From: Paracoccus marinaquae
Lineage (GTDB): Bacteria; Pseudomonadota; Alphaproteobacteria; Rhodobacterales; Rhodobacteraceae
NCBI RefSeq assembly: GCF_018860165.1
Contig: NZ_JAHKNG010000023.1
Span: 1 to 57,917 of the forward strand
Length of the DNA: 57,917 bases
Reading direction: 5' to 3'
The notes under the pieces were generated by a model. The model made no database searches. It saw nothing but the letters and a program-made list of their open reading frames with translations, and had not been told where the DNA came from. Shown piece after piece: positions 8,141 through 15,922 of this stretch; position 1 is the first letter of the stretch, and every line of letters starts with the position of its first letter. The position numbers and the translations under genes were made by a program.

Positions 8141-8755
8141 ATGAGCATCCATCTCTACCAGAACGATATCCCCGATGATCTGACTTTCGGGCAGACCGTG
8201 GCCATCGACACCGAAACCATGGGGCTGGACCCGCGCCGCGACCGGCTGTGTCTGGTGCAGATGTCTTCGGGCGACGGCGACGCGCATCTGGTCCAGATCG
8301 AGCGCGGCCAGACCGAGGCGCCCAATCTGTGCCGCATGCTGACTGATGCCAAGGTTCTGAAACTGTTCCATTTCGGCCGGTTCGACATCGCGGCCCTGGA
8401 AAACAGTTTCGGGGTCGTCACCTCGCCGGTCTGGTGCACCAAGATCGCCTCGAAACTGGTGCGCACCTATACCGACCGGCACGGGCTGAAATACCTGCTG
8501 AGCGAACTGGTCGGCGTCGATGTCAGCAAGCAGCAGCAGACCAGCGACTGGGGCGCGGCCGATCTGACCGATGCGCAACTGGAATATGCCGCCTCGGACG
8601 TGCTGCATCTGCACAAGCTGAAAGAGGCGCTTGAAGAGCGGCTGAAGCGCGAGAACCGCATGGGTCTGGCGCAGGCCTGTTTCGATTTCCTTCCGGCACG
8701 CGCCCATCTGGACCTGCTGGGCTGGGGGGATGAAAACGACATCTTCCATCACTAG
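8141..8755 (+). CDS. rnd: Ribonuclease D-like 3'-5' exonuclease (short form)
   Basis: DEDDy-family 3'-5' exoribonuclease of 204 aa, corresponding to the catalytic domain only. The HRDC domains of E. coli RNase D are absent, as in many alphaproteobacterial homologues. Exo I is AIDTETMGL (Asp23, Glu25), Exo II contains FHFGRFDIAAL, and Exo III is YAASDVLHLH with the Tyr-x3-Asp of the DEDDy type. ATG 8141 follows GACGAGG. ATG 8123, six codons earlier and preceded by AGAAGGCAGG, is the alternative start. Confidence 0.9.
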   Translation: MSIHLYQNDIPDDLTFGQTVAIDTETMGLDPRRDRLCLVQMSSGDGDAHLVQIERGQTEAPNLCRMLTDAKVLKLFHFGRFDIAALENSFGVVTSPVWCTKIASKLVRTYTDRHGLKYLLSELVGVDVSKQQQTSDWGAADLTDAQLEYAASDVLHLHKLKEALEERLKRENRMGLAQACFDFLPARAHLDLLGWGDENDIFHH

Positions 8756-8764
8756 ATTGGCGCC

Positions 8765-9709
8765 ATGACAGCATATCTCGACACCGCCGCCCGCGTCATC
8801 CGCACCGAAGCCCAGGCGCTTGAGCTTCTGGCCTCGAGCCTGGGGCCCGAGTTCCAGCAGGCCATCGACCTGATCCTTGACACCAAGGGCCGGGTGATCG
8901 TCTCGGGCATGGGAAAATCCGGCCATATCGCCCGCAAGATCGCGGCGACGCTGGCCTCGACCGGCACGCCCGCGCAATTCGTCCACCCCGCCGAGGCCAG
9001 CCATGGCGATCTGGGCATGGTTACGCGCGCCGATGTGGCGCTGGTCCTGTCGAACAGCGGCGAGACACCGGAGCTGGCCGATCTGGTCGCGCATACGCGG
9101 CGCTTCGAGATCCCGCTGATCGGGGTCGCCTCGCGGCCCGAGTCGACCCTGCTGCGGCAGGCCGATGTGGCGCTGGTCCTGCCCGCCGCCGAGGAGGCCT
9201 GCGGCAGCGGCATCGTGCCGACCACCTCGACCACGATGACGCTGGCGCTTGGCGATGCGCTGGCCGTCGCGCTGATGGAGCATCGTCGCTTCACGGCCGA
9301 GCATTTCCGCACCTTCCATCCCGGCGGCAAGCTGGGCGCGCGGCTCTCCAAGGTCGGCGACCTGATGCATGAGGACATGCCTCTGGTGGGCGAGGACACG
9401 CCGATGACCGAGGCGCTGCTGGTCATCAGCCAGAAGGGTTACGGGGTCACCGGCGTCACCGATGGCGACGGGCATCTGAGCGGGATCATCACCGATGGTG
9501 ACCTTCGGCGCCACATGGACGGGCTGCTGGAGCGCAGCGCGGCCGAGGTGATGACGCGCGCGCCGCGCGTGATCGAGCCCGAGGCGCTGGCCGAGGCGGC
9601 GCTGGCCGAGATGCAGTCGCGCAAGATCACCTGTCTGTTCGCGGTCGAGGACGGCGCGCCACGCGGCATCCTGCATATCCATGACTGCCTGCGCGCCGGC
9701 ATGGTCTGA
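8765..9709 (+). CDS. kdsD: Arabinose-5-phosphate isomerase KdsD/KpsF
   Basis: Converts D-ribulose-5-phosphate to D-arabinose-5-phosphate, the first step to Kdo for lipopolysaccharide. 314 aa: an N-terminal SIS domain with VIVSGMGKSGHIARK and the ALVLSNSGETPEL phosphosugar site, HPAEASHGDLGM, then two CBS domains from about residue 205 (VGDLMHEDMP; AAEVMTRAPRVI). It heads a co-directional kdsD-lptC-lptA-lptB run. lptC begins 4 bp after its stop. Confidence 0.95.
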   Translation: MTAYLDTAARVIRTEAQALELLASSLGPEFQQAIDLILDTKGRVIVSGMGKSGHIARKIAATLASTGTPAQFVHPAEASHGDLGMVTRADVALVLSNSGETPELADLVAHTRRFEIPLIGVASRPESTLLRQADVALVLPAAEEACGSGIVPTTSTTMTLALGDALAVALMEHRRFTAEHFRTFHPGGKLGARLSKVGDLMHEDMPLVGEDTPMTEALLVISQKGYGVTGVTDGDGHLSGIITDGDLRRHMDGLLERSAAEVMTRAPRVIEPEALAEAALAEMQSRKITCLFAVEDGAPRGILHIHDCLRAGMV

Positions 9710-9713
9710 GACG

Positions 9714-10310
9714 ATGAACCGCACCCGCATCGTTCGCTGGCTGCGGCTGCTGCTGCCGCTGGTCGCGCTGACGATCCTCTCGACGATGTTCCTGTTCTCG
9801 CGCAAGCCCGAGGGCGAATCGCGCATCCCCTATACCAGCCTCGATGCCGAGCAGATGGCGCGCGAGCCGCGGATCGTGGCCCCGAAATATTCGGGCGTGA
9901 CCGATGATGGCGCCGAAATCGCGCTGATCGCGCGCGAGGCGCAGCCGGCGCGCGACGACAGCGACGGCTCGATCAGCGATCTGCGTCTCGACTGGCGGCG
10001 CCCCGACGGGCTGGCCGCCGATCTGACCGCGCCCACGGCCGAGCTTGCCGAGGGGCTGATCACGCTGCTTGGCGGGGTCAACATGTCCACCTCGACCGGC
10101 TGGACGCTGCAGGCGCCGCAGATGAACGCGGCGACCGACCGCTCGCGGCTGAGCGCGCGTGACGGGGTGCAGGCGACCGCGCCCTTCGGCCGGATCACCT
10201 CGGACGAGATGGAACTGATCCCCGGACCCGAAACGGCCGAGGGCGAGAGGGCAGGCGATTCTGCCGTCTTGAATTTTTCCGGCTCTGTCCGTCTGATATA
10301 CCAGCCCTGA
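9714..10310 (+). CDS. lptC: LPS export protein LptC
   Basis: Bitopic inner-membrane protein that accepts lipopolysaccharide from LptBFG and hands it to LptA. 198 aa with one N-terminal membrane segment at about residues 9-28 (LRLLLPLVALTILSTMFLF), then a periplasmic beta-jellyroll rich in Asp/Ala (KYSGVTDDGAEIALIA, LTAPTAEL, GVQATAPFGRI). Sequence identity in this family is low, so position between kdsD and lptA carries much of the weight. The ATG at 9714 is 4 bp after kdsD. Confidence 0.88.
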   Translation: MNRTRIVRWLRLLLPLVALTILSTMFLFSRKPEGESRIPYTSLDAEQMAREPRIVAPKYSGVTDDGAEIALIAREAQPARDDSDGSISDLRLDWRRPDGLAADLTAPTAELAEGLITLLGGVNMSTSTGWTLQAPQMNAATDRSRLSARDGVQATAPFGRITSDEMELIPGPETAEGERAGDSAVLNFSGSVRLIYQP

Positions 10311-10329
10311 GCCACCGAAGGACTGTTTC

Positions 10330-10806
10330 ATGCTGCGCCCCCTGATGATCGCCCTGGTTTTCGCCTCTGGCCCGGCCGTTGCGCAGAGCGTCGTCTTCGG
10401 CGGGATCAAGGCCGACACCTCCCTGCCGGTCGAGGTCGCGGCCGATCACCTGACGGTCGATCAGGGCGATGGCACCGCCCTTTTCACCGGCAATGTCGTG
10501 ATCGGGCAGGGGGAAATGCGCCTGTCGGCCGAACGGGTCACGGTGGAATATGCCCAGGGCGACCGGACCCGCATCCGCTCGCTGCATGCGAAGGGCAATG
10601 TGACGCTGGTTTCCGGGCCGGATGCGGCTGAAGGGCGCGAGGCGGTCTATGATGTCGAATCGGGTCACGTTACCCTGACCGGCGATGTGGTGCTGGTGCA
10701 GGGCGAGAACGTGCTGACCGGCGACCGGATGACGGCCGATCTTGCCGAGGGCACGGCGCAGGTCGACGGCCGGGTCCGGTCGATCCTGCAGCCGGACAAC
10801 AACTGA
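10330..10806 (+). CDS. lptA: Periplasmic LPS transport protein LptA (OstA-like)
   Basis: Forms the periplasmic bridge for lipopolysaccharide transport. 158 aa with a signal peptide (MLRPLMIALVFASGPAVAQS, cut after VAQ). The OstA/LptA repeat pattern is visible: LPVEVAADHLTVDQ, ALFTGNVVIGQGEMRLSAE, VTLTGDVVLVQGENVLTGD. It lies 19 bp after lptC and its TGA overlaps the lptB ATG by one base. Confidence 0.92.
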   Translation: MLRPLMIALVFASGPAVAQSVVFGGIKADTSLPVEVAADHLTVDQGDGTALFTGNVVIGQGEMRLSAERVTVEYAQGDRTRIRSLHAKGNVTLVSGPDAAEGREAVYDVESGHVTLTGDVVLVQGENVLTGDRMTADLAEGTAQVDGRVRSILQPDNN

Positions 10807-11555
10807 TGCGGCGCGGCGGACGCAAGGAGGGTGACGGGCTGCGGGTGCTGGGGCTGCGCAAGTCCTATCGCAACCGGCCGGTGATCCATGACGTCTCGGT
10901 CACGCTGCGGCGGGGCGAGGTGGTGGCGCTGCTGGGGCCGAACGGATCGGGCAAGACCACCTGTTTCTACTGCATCGCCGGACTGGTGCCGGCGGATGCC
11001 GGGCAGGTGCTGATCGATGGGCAGGATGCGACCCATCTGCCGATGTTCCGCCGTGCGCGTCTGGGCATCGGCTATCTGCCGCAGGAAATGTCGATCTTCC
11101 GCGGTCTAACGGTCGAACAGAACATCATGGCGGTGCTGGAGGTGACGCTGGACGATTCGCGTCATCGTCGCGACCGGATGGAGGAATTGCTGGGCGATTT
11201 CTCGATCACCCATCTGCGCGGCGCCCCGGCCCTGGCACTGTCGGGCGGTGAGCGGCGGCGGGTCGAGATCGCGCGCTGCCTGGCCTCGGAACCCAGCTTC
11301 CTGCTGCTGGACGAACCCTTTGCCGGGGTTGACCCGATCGCCGTGGGCGAGATCCGCGAACTGGTCCATGACCTGAAGTCGCGCGGCATCGGGGTGCTGA
11401 TCACCGACCACAACGTGCGTGAGACGCTGGGCATCGTCGACCATGCCTATATCCTGCATGACGGGCATGTCCTGATGTCGGGCACGACCGCCGAGATCGT
11501 CGCCGATCCGAAGGTGCGCGAGGTTTATCTGGGCGAGGGTTTCCGGCTGGGATGA
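10806..11555 (+). CDS. lptB: LPS export ABC transporter ATP-binding protein LptB
   Basis: Cytosolic ATPase that powers lipopolysaccharide extraction through LptFG. 249 aa: Walker A LLGPNGSGKTT near residue 45, Q-loop YLPQE, signature LALSGGERRRVEIAR near residue 145, Walker B FLLLDEPFAGVDP, and the switch histidine in LITDHNVRETL. The opening RVLGLRKSYRNRPVIHDVS is typical of the family. It overlaps the lptA stop by one base (TGATG). The genes for LptFG are not in the window. Confidence 0.96.
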   Translation: MRRGGRKEGDGLRVLGLRKSYRNRPVIHDVSVTLRRGEVVALLGPNGSGKTTCFYCIAGLVPADAGQVLIDGQDATHLPMFRRARLGIGYLPQEMSIFRGLTVEQNIMAVLEVTLDDSRHRRDRMEELLGDFSITHLRGAPALALSGGERRRVEIARCLASEPSFLLLDEPFAGVDPIAVGEIRELVHDLKSRGIGVLITDHNVRETLGIVDHAYILHDGHVLMSGTTAEIVADPKVREVYLGEGFRLG

Positions 11556-11593
11556 GGCGGCAGCGGAATTTTCCGGCGGCTGCCTGCACCCCG

Positions 11594-11622
11594 TTGACAT
11601 CGTGCGGCTGCTGTCACCAAAT
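11594..11622 (+). promoter_or_regulatory. Possible sigma-70 promoter of hpf-ptsN
   Basis: A perfect -35 TTGACA at 11594-11599 is followed 17 nt later by a poor -10 CCAAAT at 11617-11622. It lies in the 184-bp gap between lptB and hpf. The good -35 and the position support a separate promoter for hpf, but the -10 is weak. Confidence 0.35.
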
Positions 11623-11739
11623 TGACTTATGCGGGTGCGGTATCGCGCCGTACCCCGCCACCCCCGTTTTCCGCCGCAAGCCGGCTGCCTCAAACGGGTC
11701 GGCGCATGCGGAAAGACGGGCAACCGGAGAGGAAGGACG

Positions 11740-12315
11740 ATGCGCTACACCATCAGCGGAAAACACATCGATGTCGGCAATGCGCTCAGCGCCCATGTCG
11801 AGAGGGAACTGGGTGAGACGGTCAGCAAATATTCCCAACGCCCCACGGATGCGGCTGTCACCTTCTCCCGCGATGCGCATCAATACATCTGCGACGCGGT
11901 GGTGCATCTGTCCACCGGGCTGACCGTCCAGGCAAAGGGCATGGCCAACGAGGTCTATGATGCCTTCGAGGCCTGCCGCGAGCGGATGGACAAGCAGTTG
12001 CGCCGCTACAAGCGGCGGCTGAAGGATCATCACAAGGACCGTTCCGAACCGGTTGAATTCGGTCAGGCGGGCATGTATGTGCTGGCCGCTGACGAGGATG
12101 AATGGGAATCGCATGGCAGCGGCCTGCAGCCGATCATCATCGCCGAGATGGAAGCGCGCGTGCCGACCCTGTCGGTCGGGGACGCGGTAATGCAGATGGA
12201 ACTGGCCGGCACGCCATTGCTGGTCTTCCGCAACGAGAAACACGGCGGCGTGAATGTCGTCCACCGCCGCGACGACGGCAATGTGGGCTGGATCGATCCG
12301 CGCGGAAACGGCTGA
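11740..12315 (+). CDS. hpf: Ribosome hibernation promoting factor, long form
   Basis: Binds 70S ribosomes and promotes inactive 100S dimers in stationary phase. 191 aa: N-terminal HPF/RaiA domain (MRYTISGKHIDVGNALSAHV; CRERMDKQLRRYKRRLKDHH) joined through a linker to the C-terminal dimerisation domain (PTLSVGDAVMQMELAG; VFRNEKHGGVNVVHRRDDG). The long form dimerises ribosomes without RMF. ATG 11740 is preceded by GGAGAGGAAGGA. It is followed by ptsN with a strong hairpin between the two. Confidence 0.95.
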   Translation: MRYTISGKHIDVGNALSAHVERELGETVSKYSQRPTDAAVTFSRDAHQYICDAVVHLSTGLTVQAKGMANEVYDAFEACRERMDKQLRRYKRRLKDHHKDRSEPVEFGQAGMYVLAADEDEWESHGSGLQPIIIAEMEARVPTLSVGDAVMQMELAGTPLLVFRNEKHGGVNVVHRRDDGNVGWIDPRGNG

Positions 12316-12341
12316 GCCACGCCCGCGCCAGGCAGACTGAG

Positions 12342-12370
12342 CCGCCCCCGGAACCGCCGCCCGGGGGCGG
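12342..12370 (+). terminator. 10-bp perfect GC hairpin between hpf and ptsN
   Basis: CCGCCCCCGG (12342-12351) pairs fully with CCGGGGGCGG (12361-12370) across a 9-nt loop. It lies 27 nt after hpf and 24 nt before ptsN. There is no U-tract, so it may act as an attenuator or RNA-processing barrier that lowers ptsN relative to hpf. Confidence 0.55.
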
Positions 12371-12394
12371 AAAGCTTGGGAAAGACACTCTATC

Positions 12395-12859
12395 ATGCAA
12401 CTTAGTGAAATCCTCAAGCCAGGGGCCGTGCGTTCTCTGGGCCAGGTCACTTCGAAGAAGCGAATGTTTCAGGAACTGGCCGATCTGGCCCAGTCCGAAT
12501 ACCGGCTGAGCGCCTCCGAGGTGCTGGATGCGCTGCAGGAACGCGAAAGCCTCGGGCCGACCGGCGTCGGGCAGGGCGTGGCCTTGCCGCATGCGCGGCT
12601 GCATGGCCTCGACAAGGTCGTGGGCCTGTTCCTCAGGCTTGAAAAGCCTCTGGATTTCGACGCCGTGGACCGGCAACCGGTCGATCTGGTCTTTGCGCTG
12701 CTGGCGCCCGAGACCAGCGGTGTCGATCACCTGAAGGCACTGGCGCTGGTTTCGCGCACGCTGCGCGAGGGCGATCTGCGCAGCAAGCTGCGCGCCAATG
12801 ACAATCCCGCGACATTGTATGCAGTTCTGGCTGCCGCCCAGGGCATAAAGGCGGCCTGA
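12395..12859 (+). CDS. ptsN: PTS IIA-like nitrogen regulatory protein PtsN
   Basis: Phosphoryl-acceptor of the nitrogen-related phosphotransferase system. It influences K+ transport and metabolism rather than sugar import. 154 aa of the EIIA-Ntr type, with the phosphorylatable histidine at His66 in VGQGVALPHARL, preceded by the conserved LQERESLGPTG. It sits directly after hpf, the standard alphaproteobacterial and gammaproteobacterial arrangement. Confidence 0.94.
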   Translation: MQLSEILKPGAVRSLGQVTSKKRMFQELADLAQSEYRLSASEVLDALQERESLGPTGVGQGVALPHARLHGLDKVVGLFLRLEKPLDFDAVDRQPVDLVFALLAPETSGVDHLKALALVSRTLREGDLRSKLRANDNPATLYAVLAAAQGIKAA

Positions 12860-12864
12860 AAGGT

Positions 12865-12892
12865 TTGAATCGGACCGATTCGGCCCTATATT
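12865..12892 (+). promoter_or_regulatory. Promoter with palindromic operator for the 62-aa gene
   Basis: -35 TTGAAT (12865-12870), 16-nt spacer, -10 TATATT (12887-12892). A perfect palindrome, GAATCGG-A-CCGATTC at 12867-12881, overlaps the -35 and half the spacer, the classic position for a repressor site. This places a start site near 12899, ahead of the GGGAGGAGGG ribosome-binding site. Confidence 0.55.
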
Positions 12893-12923
12893 CAGGTTCC
12901 CTTGACCTGGGAGGAGGGCGACG

Positions 12924-13112
12924 ATGAGCAAGCATATCAGCGATCAACCCCGCAGCCACGGCGCTGCCCGGCTGCGCGAATTCACCAAGAAAGAGCGTGA
13001 AACGGGGCTGCATCCGGCCGTGGCCGCGCTGCGCAGCCGTCCGAAAACGCGCGATGGCGACGGGCGCAAGACGGCCGAATACGTGCGGATCGAGCGTGGC
13101 CATCTGACCTGA
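12924..13112 (+). CDS. Small basic protein of unknown function (62 aa)
   Basis: 62 aa, hydrophilic and strongly basic (LREFTKKERETGLHPAVAAL, RSRPKTRDGDGRKTAEYVR), with no membrane segment or signal. Its start is well supported: GGGAGGAGGG lies 5-14 nt upstream, with a promoter and palindrome ahead of that. I do not recognise the family. The composition would fit a nucleic-acid- or ribosome-associated protein, but that is only inference. Confidence 0.65.
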   Translation: MSKHISDQPRSHGAARLREFTKKERETGLHPAVAALRSRPKTRDGDGRKTAEYVRIERGHLT

Positions 13113-13154
13113 CCACAGGCCCGGTGCGGGAATACGAACCGGCAGGAACATGTG

Positions 13155-13183
13155 AGGCCGTCCCCATCCGTCGGGTGCGGCCT
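13155..13183. terminator. Bidirectional terminator between the 62-aa gene and the VOC gene
   Basis: AGGCCG (13155-13160) pairs with CGGCCT (13178-13183), with a further CCC/GGG inside the loop. It sits between two convergent genes and is followed on the plus strand by a short T-rich stretch (TTTGC). Confidence 0.5.
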
Positions 13184-13197
13184 TTGCATCTGCGAGG

Positions 13198-13608
13198 TCA
13201 GCCCTCGGGGTACTGCCCTTGGTCGCGCTGGATCAGATCCCAGAGATTGCCGAACGGATCCGCGAAAACGGCGACGGTGCCGTATTCGGCTACCTTCGGC
13301 TGTCGCACGATGCGGATATCATGGGCGCGCAGCCGGGCCAGATCGCCGTGCAGATCGTCGGTATCCAGAAACAGGAAGACTCGCCCGCCTGACTGGTTGC
13401 CGATCGCGGCGGCCTCGCGGTCATTCTTGGCGCGGCCCAGAACGAAGGAGGTGCCGCCGCCCGAAGGCTGGACCACGACCCAGCGTTTGTCCTGTGCAGG
13501 CCGGTATTCATCGACAACCAGCCGGAAGCCCAGCACGCCGGTGTAGAAGGCGATCGCCGCGTCGTAATCGGGCACGACGATCGTCACATGGGCAAGCCGC
13601 TGGGCCAT
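13198..13608 (-). CDS. VOC family (glyoxalase/bleomycin-resistance fold) protein
   Basis: 136 aa with the paired beta-alpha-beta-beta-beta modules of the vicinal-oxygen-chelate superfamily. It opens LAHVTIVVPDYDAAIAFYTG and ends FADPFGNLWDLIQR, both standard signatures. Possible metal ligands are His7 and the late Asp/Glu positions, but the substrate cannot be assigned. It lies 16 bp downstream of ilvE on the same strand and may be co-transcribed with it. Confidence 0.85.
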   Translation of the reverse strand: MAQRLAHVTIVVPDYDAAIAFYTGVLGFRLVVDEYRPAQDKRWVVVQPSGGGTSFVLGRAKNDREAAAIGNQSGGRVFLFLDTDDLHGDLARLRAHDIRIVRQPKVAEYGTVAVFADPFGNLWDLIQRDQGQYPEG

Positions 13609-13624
13609 GCCGGCGGTTGTCGTA

Positions 13625-14494
13625 TCAGCTGCGGACCAGCTTTTCGTAATCCTCGGCCACCTTGCGGGTGGTCTGGCCGACCTGGAAATGCCAGTCGCCG
13701 ATCTGCCCGACCGGCGTGACCTCGGCCGCGGTGCCGGTCAGCCAGCATTCCTGGAATCCGTCCAGTTCCTCGGGCTTGATGCGGCGCTCATGCACGGTGG
13801 TGCCGCCGTCCTTCAGCATCTGGATCACGGTCTGCCGGGTGATGCCGTTCAGGAAACGATCGGCCAGCGGCGTATGCACCTCGCCATCCTTGACGAAGAA
13901 GATATTGGCGCCGGTCGCCTCGGCCACATAGCCTTCCCAGTCCATGAACAGCGCATCCGAACAGCCCTTTTCCTCGGCCGCGTGCTTGGACATGGTGCAG
14001 ATCATGTAAAGCCCGGCGGCCTTGGCGGCGGTGGGGATGGTTTCGGGGCTGGGGCGCTTCCACTTGGCGATATCCAGCTTGGCGCCCTGCCATTTGGCAT
14101 CGCCGTAATAGCTGCCCCATTTCCAGGCGCAGACCGCCAGATGAACCGGGTTGCGCCGGGCCGAGACGCCCATGTCCTGCCCCGACCCGCGCCAGGCGAC
14201 GGCGCGCACATAGGCATTCTCGAACCCGTTGGCCTTCAGCACGGCGTCCTTGGCGGCATCGATCTGTTCGGCGGAATAGGGGATCGGCATGTCCAGCAGC
14301 CGGCCCGATTCGATCAGCCGCAGCGAATGCTCGTGGCCCTTGAAGATCTTGCCATCATAGCAGCGTTCGCCCTCGAAGACCGAACTGGCATAGTGCAGCG
14401 CGTGGGTCAGGATATGCACCTTTGCGTCGCGCCATTCGCACAGTTCGCCATCCATCCAGATCTTGCCGTCGCGATCGTCATATGCCGCCGTCAT
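13625..14494 (-). CDS. ilvE: Branched-chain amino acid aminotransferase
   Basis: PLP enzyme that interconverts Leu, Ile and Val with their 2-oxo acids. 289 aa of the fold-type IV class. Conserved features are VHILTHALHYASSVFEGER, the PLP lysine in PTAAKAAGLYM, GYVAEATGANIFFVKDG and GITRQTVIQM. The start is ATG 14494 (MTAAYDDRDGKIWMDG), because GGAGAGAG lies directly upstream. An ATG four codons earlier would overlap that site. It is divergent from petP, the arrangement I recall in Rhodobacteraceae. Confidence 0.94.
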   Translation of the reverse strand: MTAAYDDRDGKIWMDGELCEWRDAKVHILTHALHYASSVFEGERCYDGKIFKGHEHSLRLIESGRLLDMPIPYSAEQIDAAKDAVLKANGFENAYVRAVAWRGSGQDMGVSARRNPVHLAVCAWKWGSYYGDAKWQGAKLDIAKWKRPSPETIPTAAKAAGLYMICTMSKHAAEEKGCSDALFMDWEGYVAEATGANIFFVKDGEVHTPLADRFLNGITRQTVIQMLKDGGTTVHERRIKPEELDGFQECWLTGTAAEVTPVGQIGDWHFQVGQTTRKVAEDYEKLVRS

Positions 14495-14645
14495 GTCTCT
14501 CTCCATCGGATCGGGATTTTCAGATCTTGCGCAAGGCTACCCGAATCCACCCTTTTGTTGCGCGAAGCCCTTGACGGCTAGCAACCGTATCTTGGAAAGT
14601 CAACAAGGCTGTCCTATCAAGGGCGGAAACGTGAAAGGGATAGGA

Positions 14646-15164
14646 ATGCGGGACAAGGCGCGCGCCCAGACGACGGTCGGTGAGGATCTGCTGTTTCTGA
14701 CCGACGATCAGTTGCGCCGGGGCATCGAGGCGATGTTCTTTGCCTATCGTGCCTTCACGGCCGATCCCGACATGATTCTGGCCGATCTGGATTACGGCCG
14801 CGCCCATCATCGCGCGCTGCATTTCATCAACCGCGAGCCCGGGCTGACCGTCACCTCGCTGCTGGCGGTTCTGGGCGTGACCAAGCAGTCGCTGAACCGG
14901 GTCCTGCGCACGCTGATCGAGGATGATCTGGTCCAGAGCCGCGTCGGCATCCGTGACCGGCGCGAGCGGCAACTCCACCTGACCGAGAAGGGGGTTTCGC
15001 TGGAACGCCGCCTGTCCGAGGCCCAGCGGGTGCGGATGCGAACCGCCTATCGCAACGCCGGCCCGCAGGCGGTCGCGGGTTTCCGACAGGTGCTCGAGGC
15101 GATGATGGACCCCGAAACGCGGTCGCAGTATCAGGCGATGAAGGACTTGCCCGAGGAGCGTTGA
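14646..15164 (+). CDS. petP: MarR-family regulator, PetP-like
   Basis: 172-aa winged-helix protein. The DNA-binding region reads TVTSLLAVLGVTKQSLNRVL, then the wing DLVQSRVGIRDRRERQLHLT. ATG 14646 follows AAAGGGATAGGA. In Rhodobacter capsulatus a MarR-like protein (PetP) is encoded just before the response regulator PetR upstream of the cytochrome bc1 genes. The same pair stands here with a 9-bp gap and ilvE divergent. The symbol rests on that order; no pet structural genes are visible in the window. Confidence 0.8.
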   Translation: MRDKARAQTTVGEDLLFLTDDQLRRGIEAMFFAYRAFTADPDMILADLDYGRAHHRALHFINREPGLTVTSLLAVLGVTKQSLNRVLRTLIEDDLVQSRVGIRDRRERQLHLTEKGVSLERRLSEAQRVRMRTAYRNAGPQAVAGFRQVLEAMMDPETRSQYQAMKDLPEER

Positions 15165-15173
15165 CGATCCGCC

Positions 15174-15884
15174 ATGAGCATCAGCCCCGACACTCATATC
15201 CTCGTTGTCGACGACGACGAACGCATTCGCGCCCTGCTGGGGCGGTTTCTGCGCAAGAACGGCTATATGGTCAGCACGGCGCGCGATGCCGTTCAGGCGC
15301 GGCGTTTGCTGTCGGGGCTGGAATTCGACCTGATCGTTCTGGATGTGATGATGCCGGGCGAAGACGGCTTCTCGCTGACCCGGGCATTGCGCGCGCGGAT
15401 GAATACGCCGATTCTGCTTCTGACCGCGAAGGGCGAGACCGACGACCGCATCACCGGGCTGGAAAGCGGCGCCGATGATTATCTGGCCAAGCCCTTCGAG
15501 CCGCGCGAACTGTTGCTGCGGATCGCCGCCATCCTGCGGCGGATGCCGACGGCCGAACTGGCGCAGCCGAAATACCTGACGCTGGGGATGCTGCGCTATG
15601 ACACCGACAAGGGCGAATTGTGGCAGGGCGATACGCATCTGCGCCTGACCGGCACCGAACAGGCATTGCTGCGGCGTCTTGCGGCCAGCCGTGGCCAGCC
15701 GGTCAGCCGGGCCGAATTGATCGAGGATCTGGGCCGCGGCGGCGGCGGCGAGGAGGCCGAGAATTCGGAACGCGCCATCGACGTCCAGATCACCCGCCTG
15801 CGCCGCAAGATCGAGCCTGATCCGAAAGAGCCGCGCTTTCTGCAGACCGTGCGCGGCACCGGCTACATGCTGGTCGCCGACTGA
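15174..15884 (+). CDS. petR: OmpR-family response regulator, PetR-like
   Basis: 236 aa. Receiver domain: acidic pocket VVDDDE at residues 11-16, phosphoacceptor Asp57 in LIVLDVMMPG, conserved Thr (LLLTAKGE) and Lys in DDYLAKPFEP. An OmpR/PhoB winged helix follows from about residue 135 (LRLTGTEQALLRRLA; ITRLRRKIEPDP; VRGTGYML). No sensor kinase lies next to it, as reported for R. capsulatus petPR. It is co-transcribed with petP. Confidence 0.88.
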   Translation: MSISPDTHILVVDDDERIRALLGRFLRKNGYMVSTARDAVQARRLLSGLEFDLIVLDVMMPGEDGFSLTRALRARMNTPILLLTAKGETDDRITGLESGADDYLAKPFEPRELLLRIAAILRRMPTAELAQPKYLTLGMLRYDTDKGELWQGDTHLRLTGTEQALLRRLAASRGQPVSRAELIEDLGRGGGGEEAENSERAIDVQITRLRRKIEPDPKEPRFLQTVRGTGYMLVAD

Positions 15885-15922
15885 GCTTGCCCGCGCCGCG
15901 CGCCCGGCCTAGCCTGCCGCCG

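Noticed and set aside
14495..14645. Divergent promoters for ilvE and petP
   Set aside because: TTGACG and TTGACT hexamers are present on the two strands but neither has an acceptable -10 at proper spacing, so no promoter was annotated.
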